Source: Durusdinium trenchii (Eukaryota > Sar > Dinophyceae > Suessiales > Symbiodiniaceae). Taken from it: a stretch of DNA of 64,000 nucleotides. Positions 1-12,900 of the stretch are shown here, in pieces. Positions within the stretch are counted from its first letter, which is position 1. Each line of letters starts with the position of its first letter. The notes under the pieces are model-generated. The model saw only the letters and a program-made list of their open reading frames with translations, ran no database searches and was not told where the DNA came from. Position numbers and translations under genes: made by a program. The stretch spans positions 371,317 through 435,316 of the forward strand of contig CAXAMN010025695.1 in the NCBI GenBank assembly GCA_963970005.1, written 5' to 3'.

Positions 1-369
1 CAGATTGGATCGTTGGGAAAGGAACGGTTTGAACATGTTGCATTCTGGTGTTTTTTGGATGGCCTTGCACATCCTTTGATCATTGCCAAACATGACCAGG
101 AACCAGCAGGCAGTCCATGATCAATCACATTCCAGATTCCAAATCTTCAAGACAATCTTGGACACTAAGTCAAGCAGAATCCTCGGTCAGAACATCCTAT
201 GATACCTCGTTCTATTTGAGTCATTGCACGATAGAGTTCGTTACCGTGCTGAGTCGCTGAGGTCACGGAGGACGAAGTTCAAGATGCAGACTCGTCGGCC
301 AGCAAAGGCAAAACCGCACGCTTCAGTGACGAACCCAGGCTGAGGGTCTAGGGGGAAGTTGTTCAGGCG

Positions 370-590
370 CTCCGAACGGAGCGCTCGGACGCTACTAGTA
401 TGTCTTTGAAGCTTCTTAGTAACTAGAAGCTACTAGGTTGGAGGCCATTACTACTACGAGCAAGGACGCTACGAACGTAGCTCCTGGCCTTACTACTAGG
501 AACACGAAGCTATTAATTAGATTTACTGTAATTAGTCACCAAGGGCATCGCTGCGAACGGAGCAAGGACGCTACTCTTCAAGGACCAAAT
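370..590. repeat. CTACTAGTAG-type dispersed repeat, copy 1
   Basis: A degenerate stretch built from short words such as GCTACTAGTA, GAAGCTACTAGG, GCAAGGACGCTAC and AAGGGCATCGCT on both strands. The same words recur near 39.43, 43.66, 48.63 and 51.91 kb, so this is a dispersed family. The bases before it (1-370) hold nothing I can assign. Confidence 0.7.
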
Positions 591-960
591 CAGAACCATC
601 ACCTCAGAACCATGCGTCGCCATGTCTTCACTTCCCTAGCTGCGGGGAAAAAATATCCTCCAGGACCATGGGTGATTCCTTCGGCACTGGACCGTCCGAC
701 TTCGTCCCTTTGCAAGATCAGACCGGTATCCATGCGTGATTCCTCCAGGACCCGACTGTGAATCACTTGAGGACTTGTGGTCGTTACTCAATTTGCCTCC
801 CCTTGCCTAGCCAGACTTGGTGGCTCCTAGCCAGAGAGTCGAACAACAAGTGAATCCCTGACATCCCCGGACAGATGTATGGAGTATGCAGCATTTGGGT
901 GGTTTCAGGGGTGAATGTATGTGAATGTAACTATGCCATACTCCATGGACTCCATGCCAT

Positions 961-3900
961 ATGTGCGGAAACGACTTGACCAGTGAAGCTGATAAACGCC
1001 CGATGCCCGCCCGCTCAGTGGACCCTGGCTCGCCGGCGAGCCGCCCTGCTAGGCCTGGAGCTCGCACTCCGCGGCCCACCAGTCACAGCCGCAGCATATC
1101 CGAGGACACCTTTGTGCAGAGCAACATGCGAAAGACCATGAAGCTTGGCAAAAACAATGTCATTTTGACAGATGTTAACGGAAGTGAATGTTTTCTGTAG
1201 CCCACACGAGGAGCACCTGAACCTGCAATAAGATAAGAGATCCCGACATAATCTCTGATGATGGGAATGCCAAGTGATTTTCGATGCGTCAAACTCAAAT
1301 GCGCTTTGGCCCAAGGAAAAGTGCCGAGGCCCTTCGTGGGTCACTGTCGCCGGTCCTTTTTCGCGGGTCACTTCGTGTGTAGAATGTAGAATGCTTGGTG
1401 AAGAGTCGCGCCGACCGTCCAGTTGTTTTCATGTACTTGTCTCAATATGTCTCAATGATTCTTCGGTCGTTTGTTGCCGTGGGTGTTTGTTCTTGCGCAC
1501 TTCAGTCTGTGTGACCTGGCCAAGCACCAGCTGTATGTGCAGGATGGTGGGATGGTGACTTGAATGGTTGCAGGTAGGTCCTCCATAATCACGGTCCTCC
1601 AATGTGGGTGTGACCACCTTCATCTATTGTACTCTACTTTACAAATCAATCAGGGGAGGGTGGTCTGTCCCTCCCAGCATGGTTGAGTCCATGTCCTCCA
1701 CCTTGGATTGAATATTTTTGTGTAACACATTTAGAACGACGAGTTTTTTTGTCGAGAGGGCCTTTCAGTGGACAGGCCGTTTTGGGAGATGGTGCTCCCA
1801 GTTGCCCAAAGATCGCCCTAGTGGAGCTCTATATTGTAGGAGTGGGCGCATAGATGTTGCAAGGCAATGAGTCTTGAGATATCTTGAGGACAAGAGTTGT
1901 GAGTGATGATGGGGTCGGGGGATTTGCCTTATCCTGCAGATGATGTCCACACGCTCCAGCCGTAGACAGTGCTAGGCGTTATGAAGTGTCCGTGACGATC
2001 ATCGAATGTACGTGTCCATAGTTGGGCCTGTTTAGGCTGACATGTGGCGTTCACACAGTGACACGCCCAATTCGACAAAAAACTCTTGCAACCCTACTCG
2101 TTGGCAATCTCAGAAGTAGAGTAAAGATTTAGGCCGAAGGTGGTTCCAGCATCAGTGTTTGCCAGTAGATGATGTCTTGCAACCATTTGCCGAGGATTAG
2201 GTGTGCCATAAGACCATCAGAGCAAAGTTGCCCTTTTCCACTGCATGCAGGCGGCGATTGAAACCTCCATCGGCAGCATGAAGCGCTTCAGTCAGGGTTT
2301 GAATCGAGCCGATACCCTGGAGATCGATGTGAGTGAGACACTTCGGCTTATTAGCGATTCCTGAAGACAGTTGGGGAAGTTTGGGCTTCATGGGCACCAC
2401 CAGGTTATCAAACATGTGTTAATTTTGTACATCTTGGGTCTATCCTATTACCAGTAACAGTGGATGATGATGGTTGGTAAAAGCCTTGTTCAAAAATATA
2501 AGTGCTGATTGTCTACTGACTGTTGCAGTTGATAGGACAGACCCAACATATAGCTATAGATATACAGATAGAGAGAGAGAGGGAGAAATAAGCATTTGCT
2601 TTTAATGGAGGGGACCTATTGGTTTATCAAAAGTCCTGCGCACAGTATAGTCTCTTGTTGCGCATAAATATTGATTGATTACAGTATGTCCTTTCTTAAT
2701 TTGCTTACCCTTCTGCCTTTTCAAGTCTATTGGTTTGAGTAGTACTTGGTCCCTCTTTATCATGGTGTCTATTTTCTATTTCTTTCTATATATTTATCTA
2801 TCTATTGACATCTTTGTCACGTCCTTCAATGTCATGTCATTATAGAAGCATTGCGTACAAAGAACATACAATAGATGGAGCTAGACCACAGAAAAAAAAG
2901 TTGATTGGCCGTTATCATTGCAACACACACCATGACATATATAGCTCTTTAATTTTGCTGACCCTTTTGGTTTGACAATGGCCCTTCCAGAGAAAAAAAG
3001 GGTTGATTGGCCCAATCATTGAACATATGTCAGAACGTATTGCCTTTAATTTTGGTTACCCCTGTGTCTTAAACAGTAGCTCTTCACAAACAAACAGGTT
3101 GATTGGCCGCCATCAATGCAATACATATAGTATATAATGTATTGCTCTTTAATTAGTTGCCCTCTGCTTAATGAGTGGCTCGTCCCTTCCTGGAGAGGTT
3201 GATGATTGTAGATCCTTCCACAATGTTGATCCTTACTTGTTACAAAGGAGCAACCTTTTATGAAGATCAGGGGTGTTCCTTAGTAGCGGGCACCGTGCTC
3301 ATATACACGCATTCATACGGTCAAAGTCTTTCCAAGAATAGCCTTGTACTATGAAGAAGGTTCTGGATAATGTGGCATGCTTGCATGCAGGCGTAGGTTC
3401 CATAAAGGGTAGTGATAGTGTGTATTTCCAAAAATGTGAAGGCACTTATATAAACACAAATGGACTTGAACATGCCAAATGATCACATGCAAAATCAAAC
3501 ATGCTAAACAAGCACACTGCCACAACTGCACGCGCAAGCATGAAAATAGCTTCAAAGAACCGCAATTGCAGAGGTGAAATACCAATCCCCAAAGTGAGGA
3601 ACAAGTAACTACACTGCCAGGAGCGCCGAGTATATCTATATATAACTATACATATATATATATATAACATTATATATATAACTATATATATATATCAAAA
3701 TTTAAAGATGAATTCTTTTACACATGGCACCAGGAGTTCCAAAGGGCTGGTTATTGGAGGGTAGTGGTGCTCACCCCTTTGGAACTTCTTGTGCGTCAGT
3801 CATGCTCCTTGTATGGAGAAGTTGCGGGTCCTGTTTGTGGACAGTCCTAAGCTGTTGTCCTCCATCCAACGATCATGGAAGAGGAGACCCTGGAGATTGT

Positions 3901-6900
3901 TGTTTTCAAAGGCCTCTTGCCCACTTCCAGGATTGTTTGATCAGAGGGTAGCTTTACGTTTGTCAAGGTTCGGTGGTTTTTAAATGAGGGTAGCTTTACG
4001 TTTGTCGAGGTTCGGTGGTTTTTACATGAGCGGACACAACGTCCTGCAGCACTATTCTCCCAAATGGATGTGACTGCGACTGATGATCCCTCATGGTCAA
4101 TCTACCAAAAATGCCTTGTAGTAGGCAGACCTAGCCAAACAGACCGGTCTGGCGACCGGTCAGCTCCATGTCCCAAACCGCAAGAAATGGCTACCGGCTA
4201 GCGCATGCTAGCGCCCAGGATTTCAAGGTGGAGACATTTCTGCTTGCGGGTGGTTTCGGCTAACGCCTTCACCAATTGTACCTCGGAGCCACAAGAAACC
4301 CGTCGCCACTGGGTGTTGAGGAGTGAGGAGTGTTGCATGGTCCTCTTAAGTCGGGATGGTTGAACACCTGGCTTCTGAACAACCGAAACGACAGCCCTGA
4401 CACACTGAATCTGAGTCGGCCCCACTGTCAGGACCCACCTGAACACGCCATGCAGCCCCGGCCGCCCCTGCCCGAAGCCATCCCGCGACCGTTGCTAGCA
4501 GCTAGACTCCGCGTTCGTGCTAGCTGCTAGCTCATTTACACACCCACGTCTTCACACACGTTTTCTCTTTCAAAAGCAAAACCCGCGTCGTGTTTTGTTC
4601 TCTAAACATTCACCACAACTCCAGTGGCGACATTCGCCCGGACCAGTTCGTTCTGCGCGCCGAACTTGGCTCCGGCGTTTTTCTGAGGCATCATGCTGCT
4701 GATCCTGGTGAATTTGGTGCTTTTGGGCGTGGAGATCCAAGTGGCCACCACACTGGGCCAATTCGATGTCCCACGGTGGTTTGGCATAGATGCTTGGTGA
4801 AATGGCGGTTTCATGGAAGAGAAGTGAGAGAGGAATGGGCATGCAAGCATGTGGTGTATAATTGGTGTATGGTGGTTTGCAAATGTCAGCGAAATCACGT
4901 TCTCAACCTCACCGAACACTCGTTCCTCGCAAGTCTAGCACCGTAGCATTGTGGATTTTGTTCAAACATTATGATTCGTGCATGGTCTCATGACTCTTCG
5001 CTGTGGGTGTATACAGTGTATACAGTTGGACCCCTGAAACATCATGCATGCAGTCAAATTTTCTCCACTTGATGAGTCAAGTTGGGCAGCGCTGGTAGCA
5101 CTTTCGTGTCGATGAGAGTCATTTGCTCGGCACAACCTAGATCAATACCGTCATCGTGTGCATCTTCATTTTGGAAATCTCTCTGAAGTTCGTTGCCTAT
5201 GGAGTGAAGGCCGGTCGGACGTGACACTTCGTTGGTCATGACCGCAGTTTGCCCCAAATTCTGGTTGACATCCCGTACATAGAGGACACAGAGGAACCGG
5301 TTCATGTTCAACCAGGGTTAGGAGTTTTGAGGGGTTTGACCCACAGCCATTTGATCAACCATGTCAACAGAATGCTCCCCAAGAAGCCAACTGCAATCAA
5401 CTGTCGATGAGTGGGGAAGGTCCTGGTGGTGGAAGTGCATGTGAATCTCTGGTCGGAGTTGTTTGGTGCAGAGTCTCAGAGGTTCCTGGGCGATTACTCA
5501 GAGTGAGTAATTCATTGCTAGACTCGAGCAATCTCGAGCATCGAGCCGGCGATATCTCGACGAAAACCAGCCGGCTGTGTGCAGGGACTCCTATGTGGCA
5601 AGGATGCCTTTTGGAACAACTTGGATTTCCTGGTGATTGCAGCCTCCGTCCTCGAGACAGCAGTGGAAATCTGGGACCGCACGCACTGCCGGGGAAATCG
5701 AAGACGTGGGAAGCGACATGAGAAGCGAATTTCTTGAGAGTCTTAGATCATCATCCGCATGGAGGAAAGAGGTAAGGGAAAATGGGAAAGAACGCCACAG
5801 CTGCGCTACTCCGGCTCCATGTATCACTCTCTCATCCGGCTGTTATTAGAGCCAAAATGAGACTGAAGTTGCGTTGAGGAAGTGTGCGCTTCAAAGCACG
5901 ACGATTGAAACCATATTACCCTATATTATCCTATATCATCCTATATCCCATATTCCCATATCCATGTTCTATACTAATATATATATATTTCCCACACTGT
6001 ATGGGTTGTTTCCCCATATTCCCCATGCTTGCCGAACCCGTGTTTCGCGTCCACAGGACCTGTCCTTGAGTGCCACCCACGGAACCAGTTCAGCACACCT
6101 GCGCATCATGTGCGGGCCCTAGACTTCGTGGTCCTTGCCTTCAGGTTTAAAGGTACAAATGCCTACTATATATCCGGTGGTTTCAGAGTGAGCAGATGGC
6201 AAGGCACAATCCCGATTTTAGATGGAACTCCCATCTAAAGGTCATCGTGGGGTTTGTTCCACCGATTCTTGAACCACTGTAGTAACGTAGTGCAAAAATG
6301 ATTTCTTGAAAGACCAGCTCCGCCACTAGATGCAAAAAGGGTGGCCTCACCAGTTTCGGGAGTAGGGGTCAATACCTGAATAGCCAGGAGGAACCCGCTT
6401 GACTCCCCAACAATACCACAAATCCCAGAGTCCCAACGACCCTTTTGAACAGGTTGCCGGGATGTGGAGACGTTGGAGAAAGACATAAGTAAGCAAAAGC
6501 AAAAGAGGAATCAAAAGCACAACCAAAGGACACAAGATCACCCAAGCCTGGGGAAGGTGGATAGTGATTGGCCTCGATTCAATTATGAACTATTATGGGG
6601 AGCAGTATGGGGCTCAAGCATGCAACAGGGTCGGAAAGGTCACGCGGGAGGCCCTGCAGCATTGAACTGATCAGGTTTTTTTGATCACTCAAACTGAAAC
6701 TGGTGACTCCCAAAACAAAAAGAGCTTGAACTCAGAACTCGCCACCAGGGCGCCACCAGGGATGTCAACCTACCATGGCTTGGGGTATCGGTATTGCGCA
6801 GCATGTTCGGCGCTTCTTACGCGTCCGTTGCCCTCTGGGCGGGTGTGGTAAGAGCGGGGTAGTCGTGTTGTTGACTAACAAAACGGAAAGACACGAGCGG

Positions 6901-9900
6901 TGAATTAACCACGCGGCATCTCGCGAAGTAAAGTCAGCAAGTAATTTGCAGACGGCATACCTAAAATGGACCTGTTGGAATGGGCACCCCAGAGAAATCA
7001 CGTTTAGCTCTCCAAAAGCCACAAATGTTATCACTAAAATCACATCTCTGTTTGACATTTCTTTGAGAGTTTTGTGGTGCAACGAGGCAGTGCACCTTAG
7101 AATTATCCCTTCCCCGGCAGTTTAGTGGAGGGATGTGGGGAGTATGATAAGGAGTTGAAATACTCATGACTCATCACTGCCCTTCCTGAACATCATTGAA
7201 CCGCTCTTCTTCGCAGCCTCCTAGGCGGACGATGCGATTGATTCGCGCTCTGCGCGGGATCAGGGTCATACGACTGCTACGGCCATTCAGATGAAGACCA
7301 GCTGGGGGAGTTGGACTCCTACAGTTCTCAGTGATGGGTATATGAGCTATAATATGTATAACAGGTGATAACAGGTATATAAGTGATATATGTATAACAT
7401 ATCAGTGATACAGATCATTAATATTAGTTGTCTTCCTGAGCATGGTGTAGAACCACTTGGCAAGCTTGGGCCTACTTTGAAAAAACGCACTTGGAGGGCC
7501 CTGTCTCGCGGGCATCTTTCAGGACACAAGCCTAGCCAAACATGGTGATGAAAGCTTGTGTAAGTCCAAGGAGGTTGATTGCAGTGAGGAGATGGGCATG
7601 TCATGTGGAAATGATGGATTATAATTGACAACCCTTCTCATGCTTCGTGGCATGGAGCCGCGGAACAAGTGGGTTTGTTTGTTCACTACGTTTGTTGGAT
7701 GCAGTGTAACACTCACTTTCCACGACTCTGTGCTTTTGAACATACTAGCAACACCTGTAGTTGAGCATGAGTCAGTGCAGGTCTTGAACCTTACAGTGGC
7801 ACAGTCTTGGGGGGTCCAAAATTGTTTTCTTCTTATATAACATTGTAAACTTATGAGCCAGTCGAAAGACACATCGCCACAGGGGGAGGAGTAGGTGCTG
7901 AGCTTTTCAGAGCAGGTGCAGTGCACAGTACACGACTGAGGTATGTCAGTGCCTTGCGAACCCTGGTGTTCTCCATCGTCAGCACCACAGGCTTCGCATG
8001 CTGCAAGCTTGTGAGGTTCTGTTTGCCCAGAACCGGCCCAGCCGGCGGTGGTTTCTATATATTGTCAGTGCCGCTCGAGTGCTTCTCGTTCAGAACTTTA
8101 TTATAGTGACTGATAGTGTTAACCTGAATCTATCCAGAAGCGATATCAATTCCAGACTTGTCCATTTGATTTGGCTTATCAAGGCTGGTGCTAATGCACA
8201 GCGATTGTTTATATTCATCCATATTCATCCCACCGTTGTGGTACAGCAGATTGCCAAATCCTGTTCGGGTCACAGAATGCAAGTTCGCCTGACCCGGTTC
8301 GACCTGGTTCGGCTTCTACCAACAGGTCGAGCTTCCAACCCATCGCGGGGTGGTGTCATGGCATCACGATGCAGATCGGTGTCGGACCACCTTCATCGAT
8401 CGGTGTCGGACCACCTTCCGGGCGGAAACACGGCAAGCACTGTGAGTCTCACAGAGTTGGACAGCCGGTGGATCCGAGATCCGAGAACGGCAGGCTCATT
8501 GATGTGGACCTTGGTGTTGCTCTCTCTCCTCTTTTACAGCTTCGGCGTGATTCTCACACAAATAGCCACTTCGGCCCTGCGCGCGTGGACCCGCGCAGCC
8601 GCAGGGGCGTGTCATGGTTCAGGCTGTCTCCACTGTCAAGCACGTGTTGAACAGAAAGACAAGGTCCACAAGATGTCACGAGTCACAAGGTACATGTGGC
8701 CAAGTTGATTGGACGTCAGAAATGTCCGGAGTGGAATCCACGTTGTAGAACCAATTTTTAGTCCAATACATCCAGAGAGCAGGCTTGATGCGGCCGGTGG
8801 TTTGACTCAACCAAGGTCAGTGACCATTGCAGGCTGGGTGGCCGGACAGGTTTCGGCCTCGAAAAAAAGTTCGGTGACACTCCCGCAGTGGTCCATGTCG
8901 TAGCGGCGACCTGTTGTCCTGTTAACCTAACCTACAGACCTCCGTCATGGGAAGCCCAGGAAGATGACTCTGTTGGAGTTAGAGGTTGAAGGTTGAATGC
9001 TTTTGGAGGGTGCAGGTCAGTGCAGGAGTTGGAGTAGAGGTTCCAAATGCGACCCTATCTTTTGAGTCAGGAGAGCCCTGGGTGCTGGGAAGCCGAATCT
9101 GAGTTGGTTCAGATGTAACGGGTGTACCCTGTACTGCCCATCAATTTCAGAATGCTCCAGATTGCATGAGAATGGATAAGTGAACAATCTAACTTATCAT
9201 AGCTCCAGCCTAAGCGAGGGAAGAAGCGCACAAGACTAATTGCTCCTCACTAAACCATGCATAAGTATGCATGCCATTTTCCACAACGTTTTTTTGGGCA
9301 AGGAGGGCAACGCCAATCACATCCAATTACAATCCATTATGGCCAACATGCCCTTTTTGAATATATAGGTAACTTCAATTGAAATCCTCCCTATAAACTG
9401 AGCCTTCCTCCCATCCTTTGGCTTAATGCTATTTGACTTGTTGATCTGTTTTTTCCATCCCTTTCCTTGTCCTTTCCTCTCATTGTCCCCGGGATCGCAA
9501 TTGGGATTTGTCGCTACAAGACACCTCTTGCAGGCCTGTACCTCTTGCTTGGGCAAGCAGTTTTCTTCATCCGGTCTTGGTCCCGTGCTCCTGCCAGGTT
9601 TGAAGCCATCCGGATCACGGAGGACGACAACGCGCTACCCAACTGCAAAGACATCGACGAGCTTCTCCACAGATATTGGAATGATGTTCCGGACCGGGCT
9701 GTTTCTCGTGCACCACCGGAAGCCGAACTTCTCGTGGTCGTGTAGAGATCCGCTCCTCCAAGCGCCGCCGATTCGGCGGTGCGAAGGTGCCTTTGTGTTT
9801 GAGCCATCATTGGGGACCATAGGGCCAAGAACCAATGCGATGTCGAATTATAAGCGTGTGTGTGTGTGTGTCACACCCTGTGCCAAAGTTGTCGTCGGAG

Positions 9901-12900
9901 CAGGGGCGGGTGACACTCTTATCCTATCACACGCAATGAAGCTGTGGATAAGAGTGGGAAGGGAAACTTGGCCGGTTTCCTGTACCTGCATGTAGCGTCC
10001 TTGGATGACTTACCCATTAAGTTGGGGTCATAGCTGGGAGCTACGGGAACTGCTTTAAAGCAGCAGTCCGACTTTTGGTTAAACAATATATACGTGTTGC
10101 TGACTTTTCGCCTTGCGGTTCCACCGAGTCAAGTGCTACGTATTCACACTGAAAGAGACTGTTGGTTAAACAATACTTGTTGCTGACTTTTCACCTTACG
10201 GCTCCACCGAGTCAAGTGATACGTATTCACTACCACTTAGACTATCGTTTGAATGAACCATATCTATCGAAGTGTGTACTGCTACGCTTTTTCCCACTTG
10301 GGTGCGTAGTGTGATCCCCGCAAGGGGCACTGAGACCATTCGGGGTTATCACAGCCTGCATATTCGTTTGTGCTTGAGAAGCTTCCAAGCTGCATAACGG
10401 ACTTGCACGGATCAACAAGCCGCTGGGCATACGGAGACTGAACCGCACCCCCCCCCCCCCCCTTTCTCTCTTGTGGCTTTCTTCGTTTGTTAGGTTGTTC
10501 TTCAGGCTTGTTAGGTTGCTTTTCAGGCTCGTTTCCTTGCCCCTCTGCTTCATTTCTTTCTCTCCTGCATTTTCGTTTCTCTTTCTAGGTCTGCCTTTCT
10601 TTTCAGAGGCTTTCTAGGTATGTAACCAGACTTTTTAGTCAAGTGCTAAGCATTCAGGGGCTAAGTAGTTAAGTCGGGCTAAGTATTCACTATATAGGTG
10701 TAGAACCTAAATAACTTCCAAGCTGTCTACCGCGTTGTTACCTTCTTAGTGCAAGCGTGCGCCGCATTGGGGCGCTGTGTGTGTGTGTGTGTCACAGCCT
10801 GTCTAAGGGCCCCACTTGTCGTCGGAGCAGGGGCGTGTGACACTCTTATCCTATCACACGCAAAGAAGCTGTGGATAAGAGTGGGAAGGGAAACTTGGCC
10901 GGTTCATGACCTGTTTTAAAGCAGCCGTCCGACTTTTGGTTAAACATTATATACTTGTTGCTGACTTTTCACCTTGCGGTTCCACCAAGTCAAGTGCTAC
11001 GTATTCACTACCAATTGGATTATCGGTTGAATGAACCATCTATCGAAGTGTGTGTGTGTTTTTTTGTTGGTTGAAGGATGGGGGATCCATATCGAACCAC
11101 GTTTTGGTGAAAATTTGCCAGCTACTCGACATCCACTTTTTCAATAATCCCTTCCACCTACATCCAGGACACGCGCCCCCCTGCCCTTATGCCAAACAAG
11201 CTCAGCCCGAAGCGGCAGCCGATTCCGCGCTGTGGGTCCCTACGTCCAGGAAAGCAGCAAGCAACCAGAATGTCCCAAAAGGGATACAAACATACAATCT
11301 TTAACATCACACGTACGACTTTAAGACATTTAAACAAAAGAAACAAACACACACACACGACGGAGCAACCCGCCCGACGTGCAAATCGAGAAACAAAGGT
11401 GTCAGGTTGCTGACTGATGGGACCAAAAGGGCATGCTGACTGATGGCCCGGGACGGGAGGGTAACCAAGCCGGAGGACTCTAATATGTGGTGAGTCCAAG
11501 TTGAATCATGAAGCAGAAAGAGAGTGAGAGAGTGGAAACGTTGGAATCAACATGCATTACAACAACCTTTCAGTGTGCTATCTCTCACTGCCAATGGTGT
11601 GAGCGGTGATCAATGGCGAAACAATCTGAATGTGGGCCACGTGGGGGGGCCTTCCACTCAGTCAAATAATTAACAATCAATTGACCATGTGGAAGGCCTT
11701 CCAGTTCTCAAACCGCAGAACACCTGGTCCTCCGTTCCCCGCAATCGGACATTGTGAAATCACCGCAGCATACCCGAATCATTTAGACCACCTCGGCCTT
11801 CCACGTGCCCATGCCGCAAGGCACTAACAACATGCAACCATGAACATCATTCTCCCAGCGCCTTCTTTTGCACGGTATTCCGCGCTCCGCCCGTCAATCG
11901 TGGGCATGACATTCCCTCTCCTGCGACCTCCCCACAGCAGGATATTACATGACACTTCCGCATCCAGCTCATATGCAGTGCGCCAGCTTATCCTCATGTA
12001 TCCTCCGAGCATTTGCTCCAGCAAGAAATTCTGCCATCCGCTCGCCGGGCATAGCCACCGCATCCCTTTTGCCGAGCTCGTGTCGAAAGGTATTCCGACA
12101 TGCTAGCACATACCCCAAGGTATCACGACTTCCAGCGCATTTCCATCACCCTCTATATGGGATAGCCCCAAAAGGTTGAAAAATTGTGTGGGACAAGTTT
12201 GCATAATCATAACATCCTTTTGAAAAATCCGTATCCAAAAACTGTACAAACGTTCAATTCGAATGCTGTTCTAACGTTTTTGTTTCCCCTTTTGCTGCTT
12301 GTAAATCTGAACTGAAATTTGGATTCTCCGACATTCAATAGCACCCAAACAGCCAAAAGATTTCAAAAGTTGATGTCGCCGTACCATGCGGAGTGCCAAG
12401 GCCTTGGTAGAACGTGCATTCGTGTGGCTCCGTGCCATTGGGGAACGAGACACATGTGTGTATTTTTTTTGTGGCACGTCACTGGTGAGCATGACTGGGT
12501 GATTCTAGTGAGTGGGTACCTGAGAAATCCTGAGAAAACCTCCTCAAAATGAGGACAGGGTGTAACTTAAAGAGTTCAACGTCAACTAGTTTTCAATTGG
12601 GTACTGTTGATTCATGGGTGCTCGGGATTAGCTTCCTGCAGGTGTTGGCTTGCAGCAACCGCCGCCCCTACCAAGGGATGCCGAAGCTCTTAAACCTCTT
12701 AAGCCGTTTGAGGGCAGTTTATCAGTACTACGTACTTAGCCCTCATACCAGGGAAGGAAAGAATGTCAATGTGTTTTCCTATTTTTTCTATTTTTTCACC
12801 TGTCTCAATCAATTAAATCAGACCGGGGTACGAGAGACCGTCGACCGCGGTCCCCAGCAGGACGACATTTTTGTTGGCATTTGTCCTCATAGTCCCCACC

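Noticed and set aside
4941..4972. CCGTAGCATTGTGGATTTTG as a relic spliced-leader sequence
   Set aside because: It shares only the first bases with the dinoflagellate leader and lacks the TTGGCTCAAG end.
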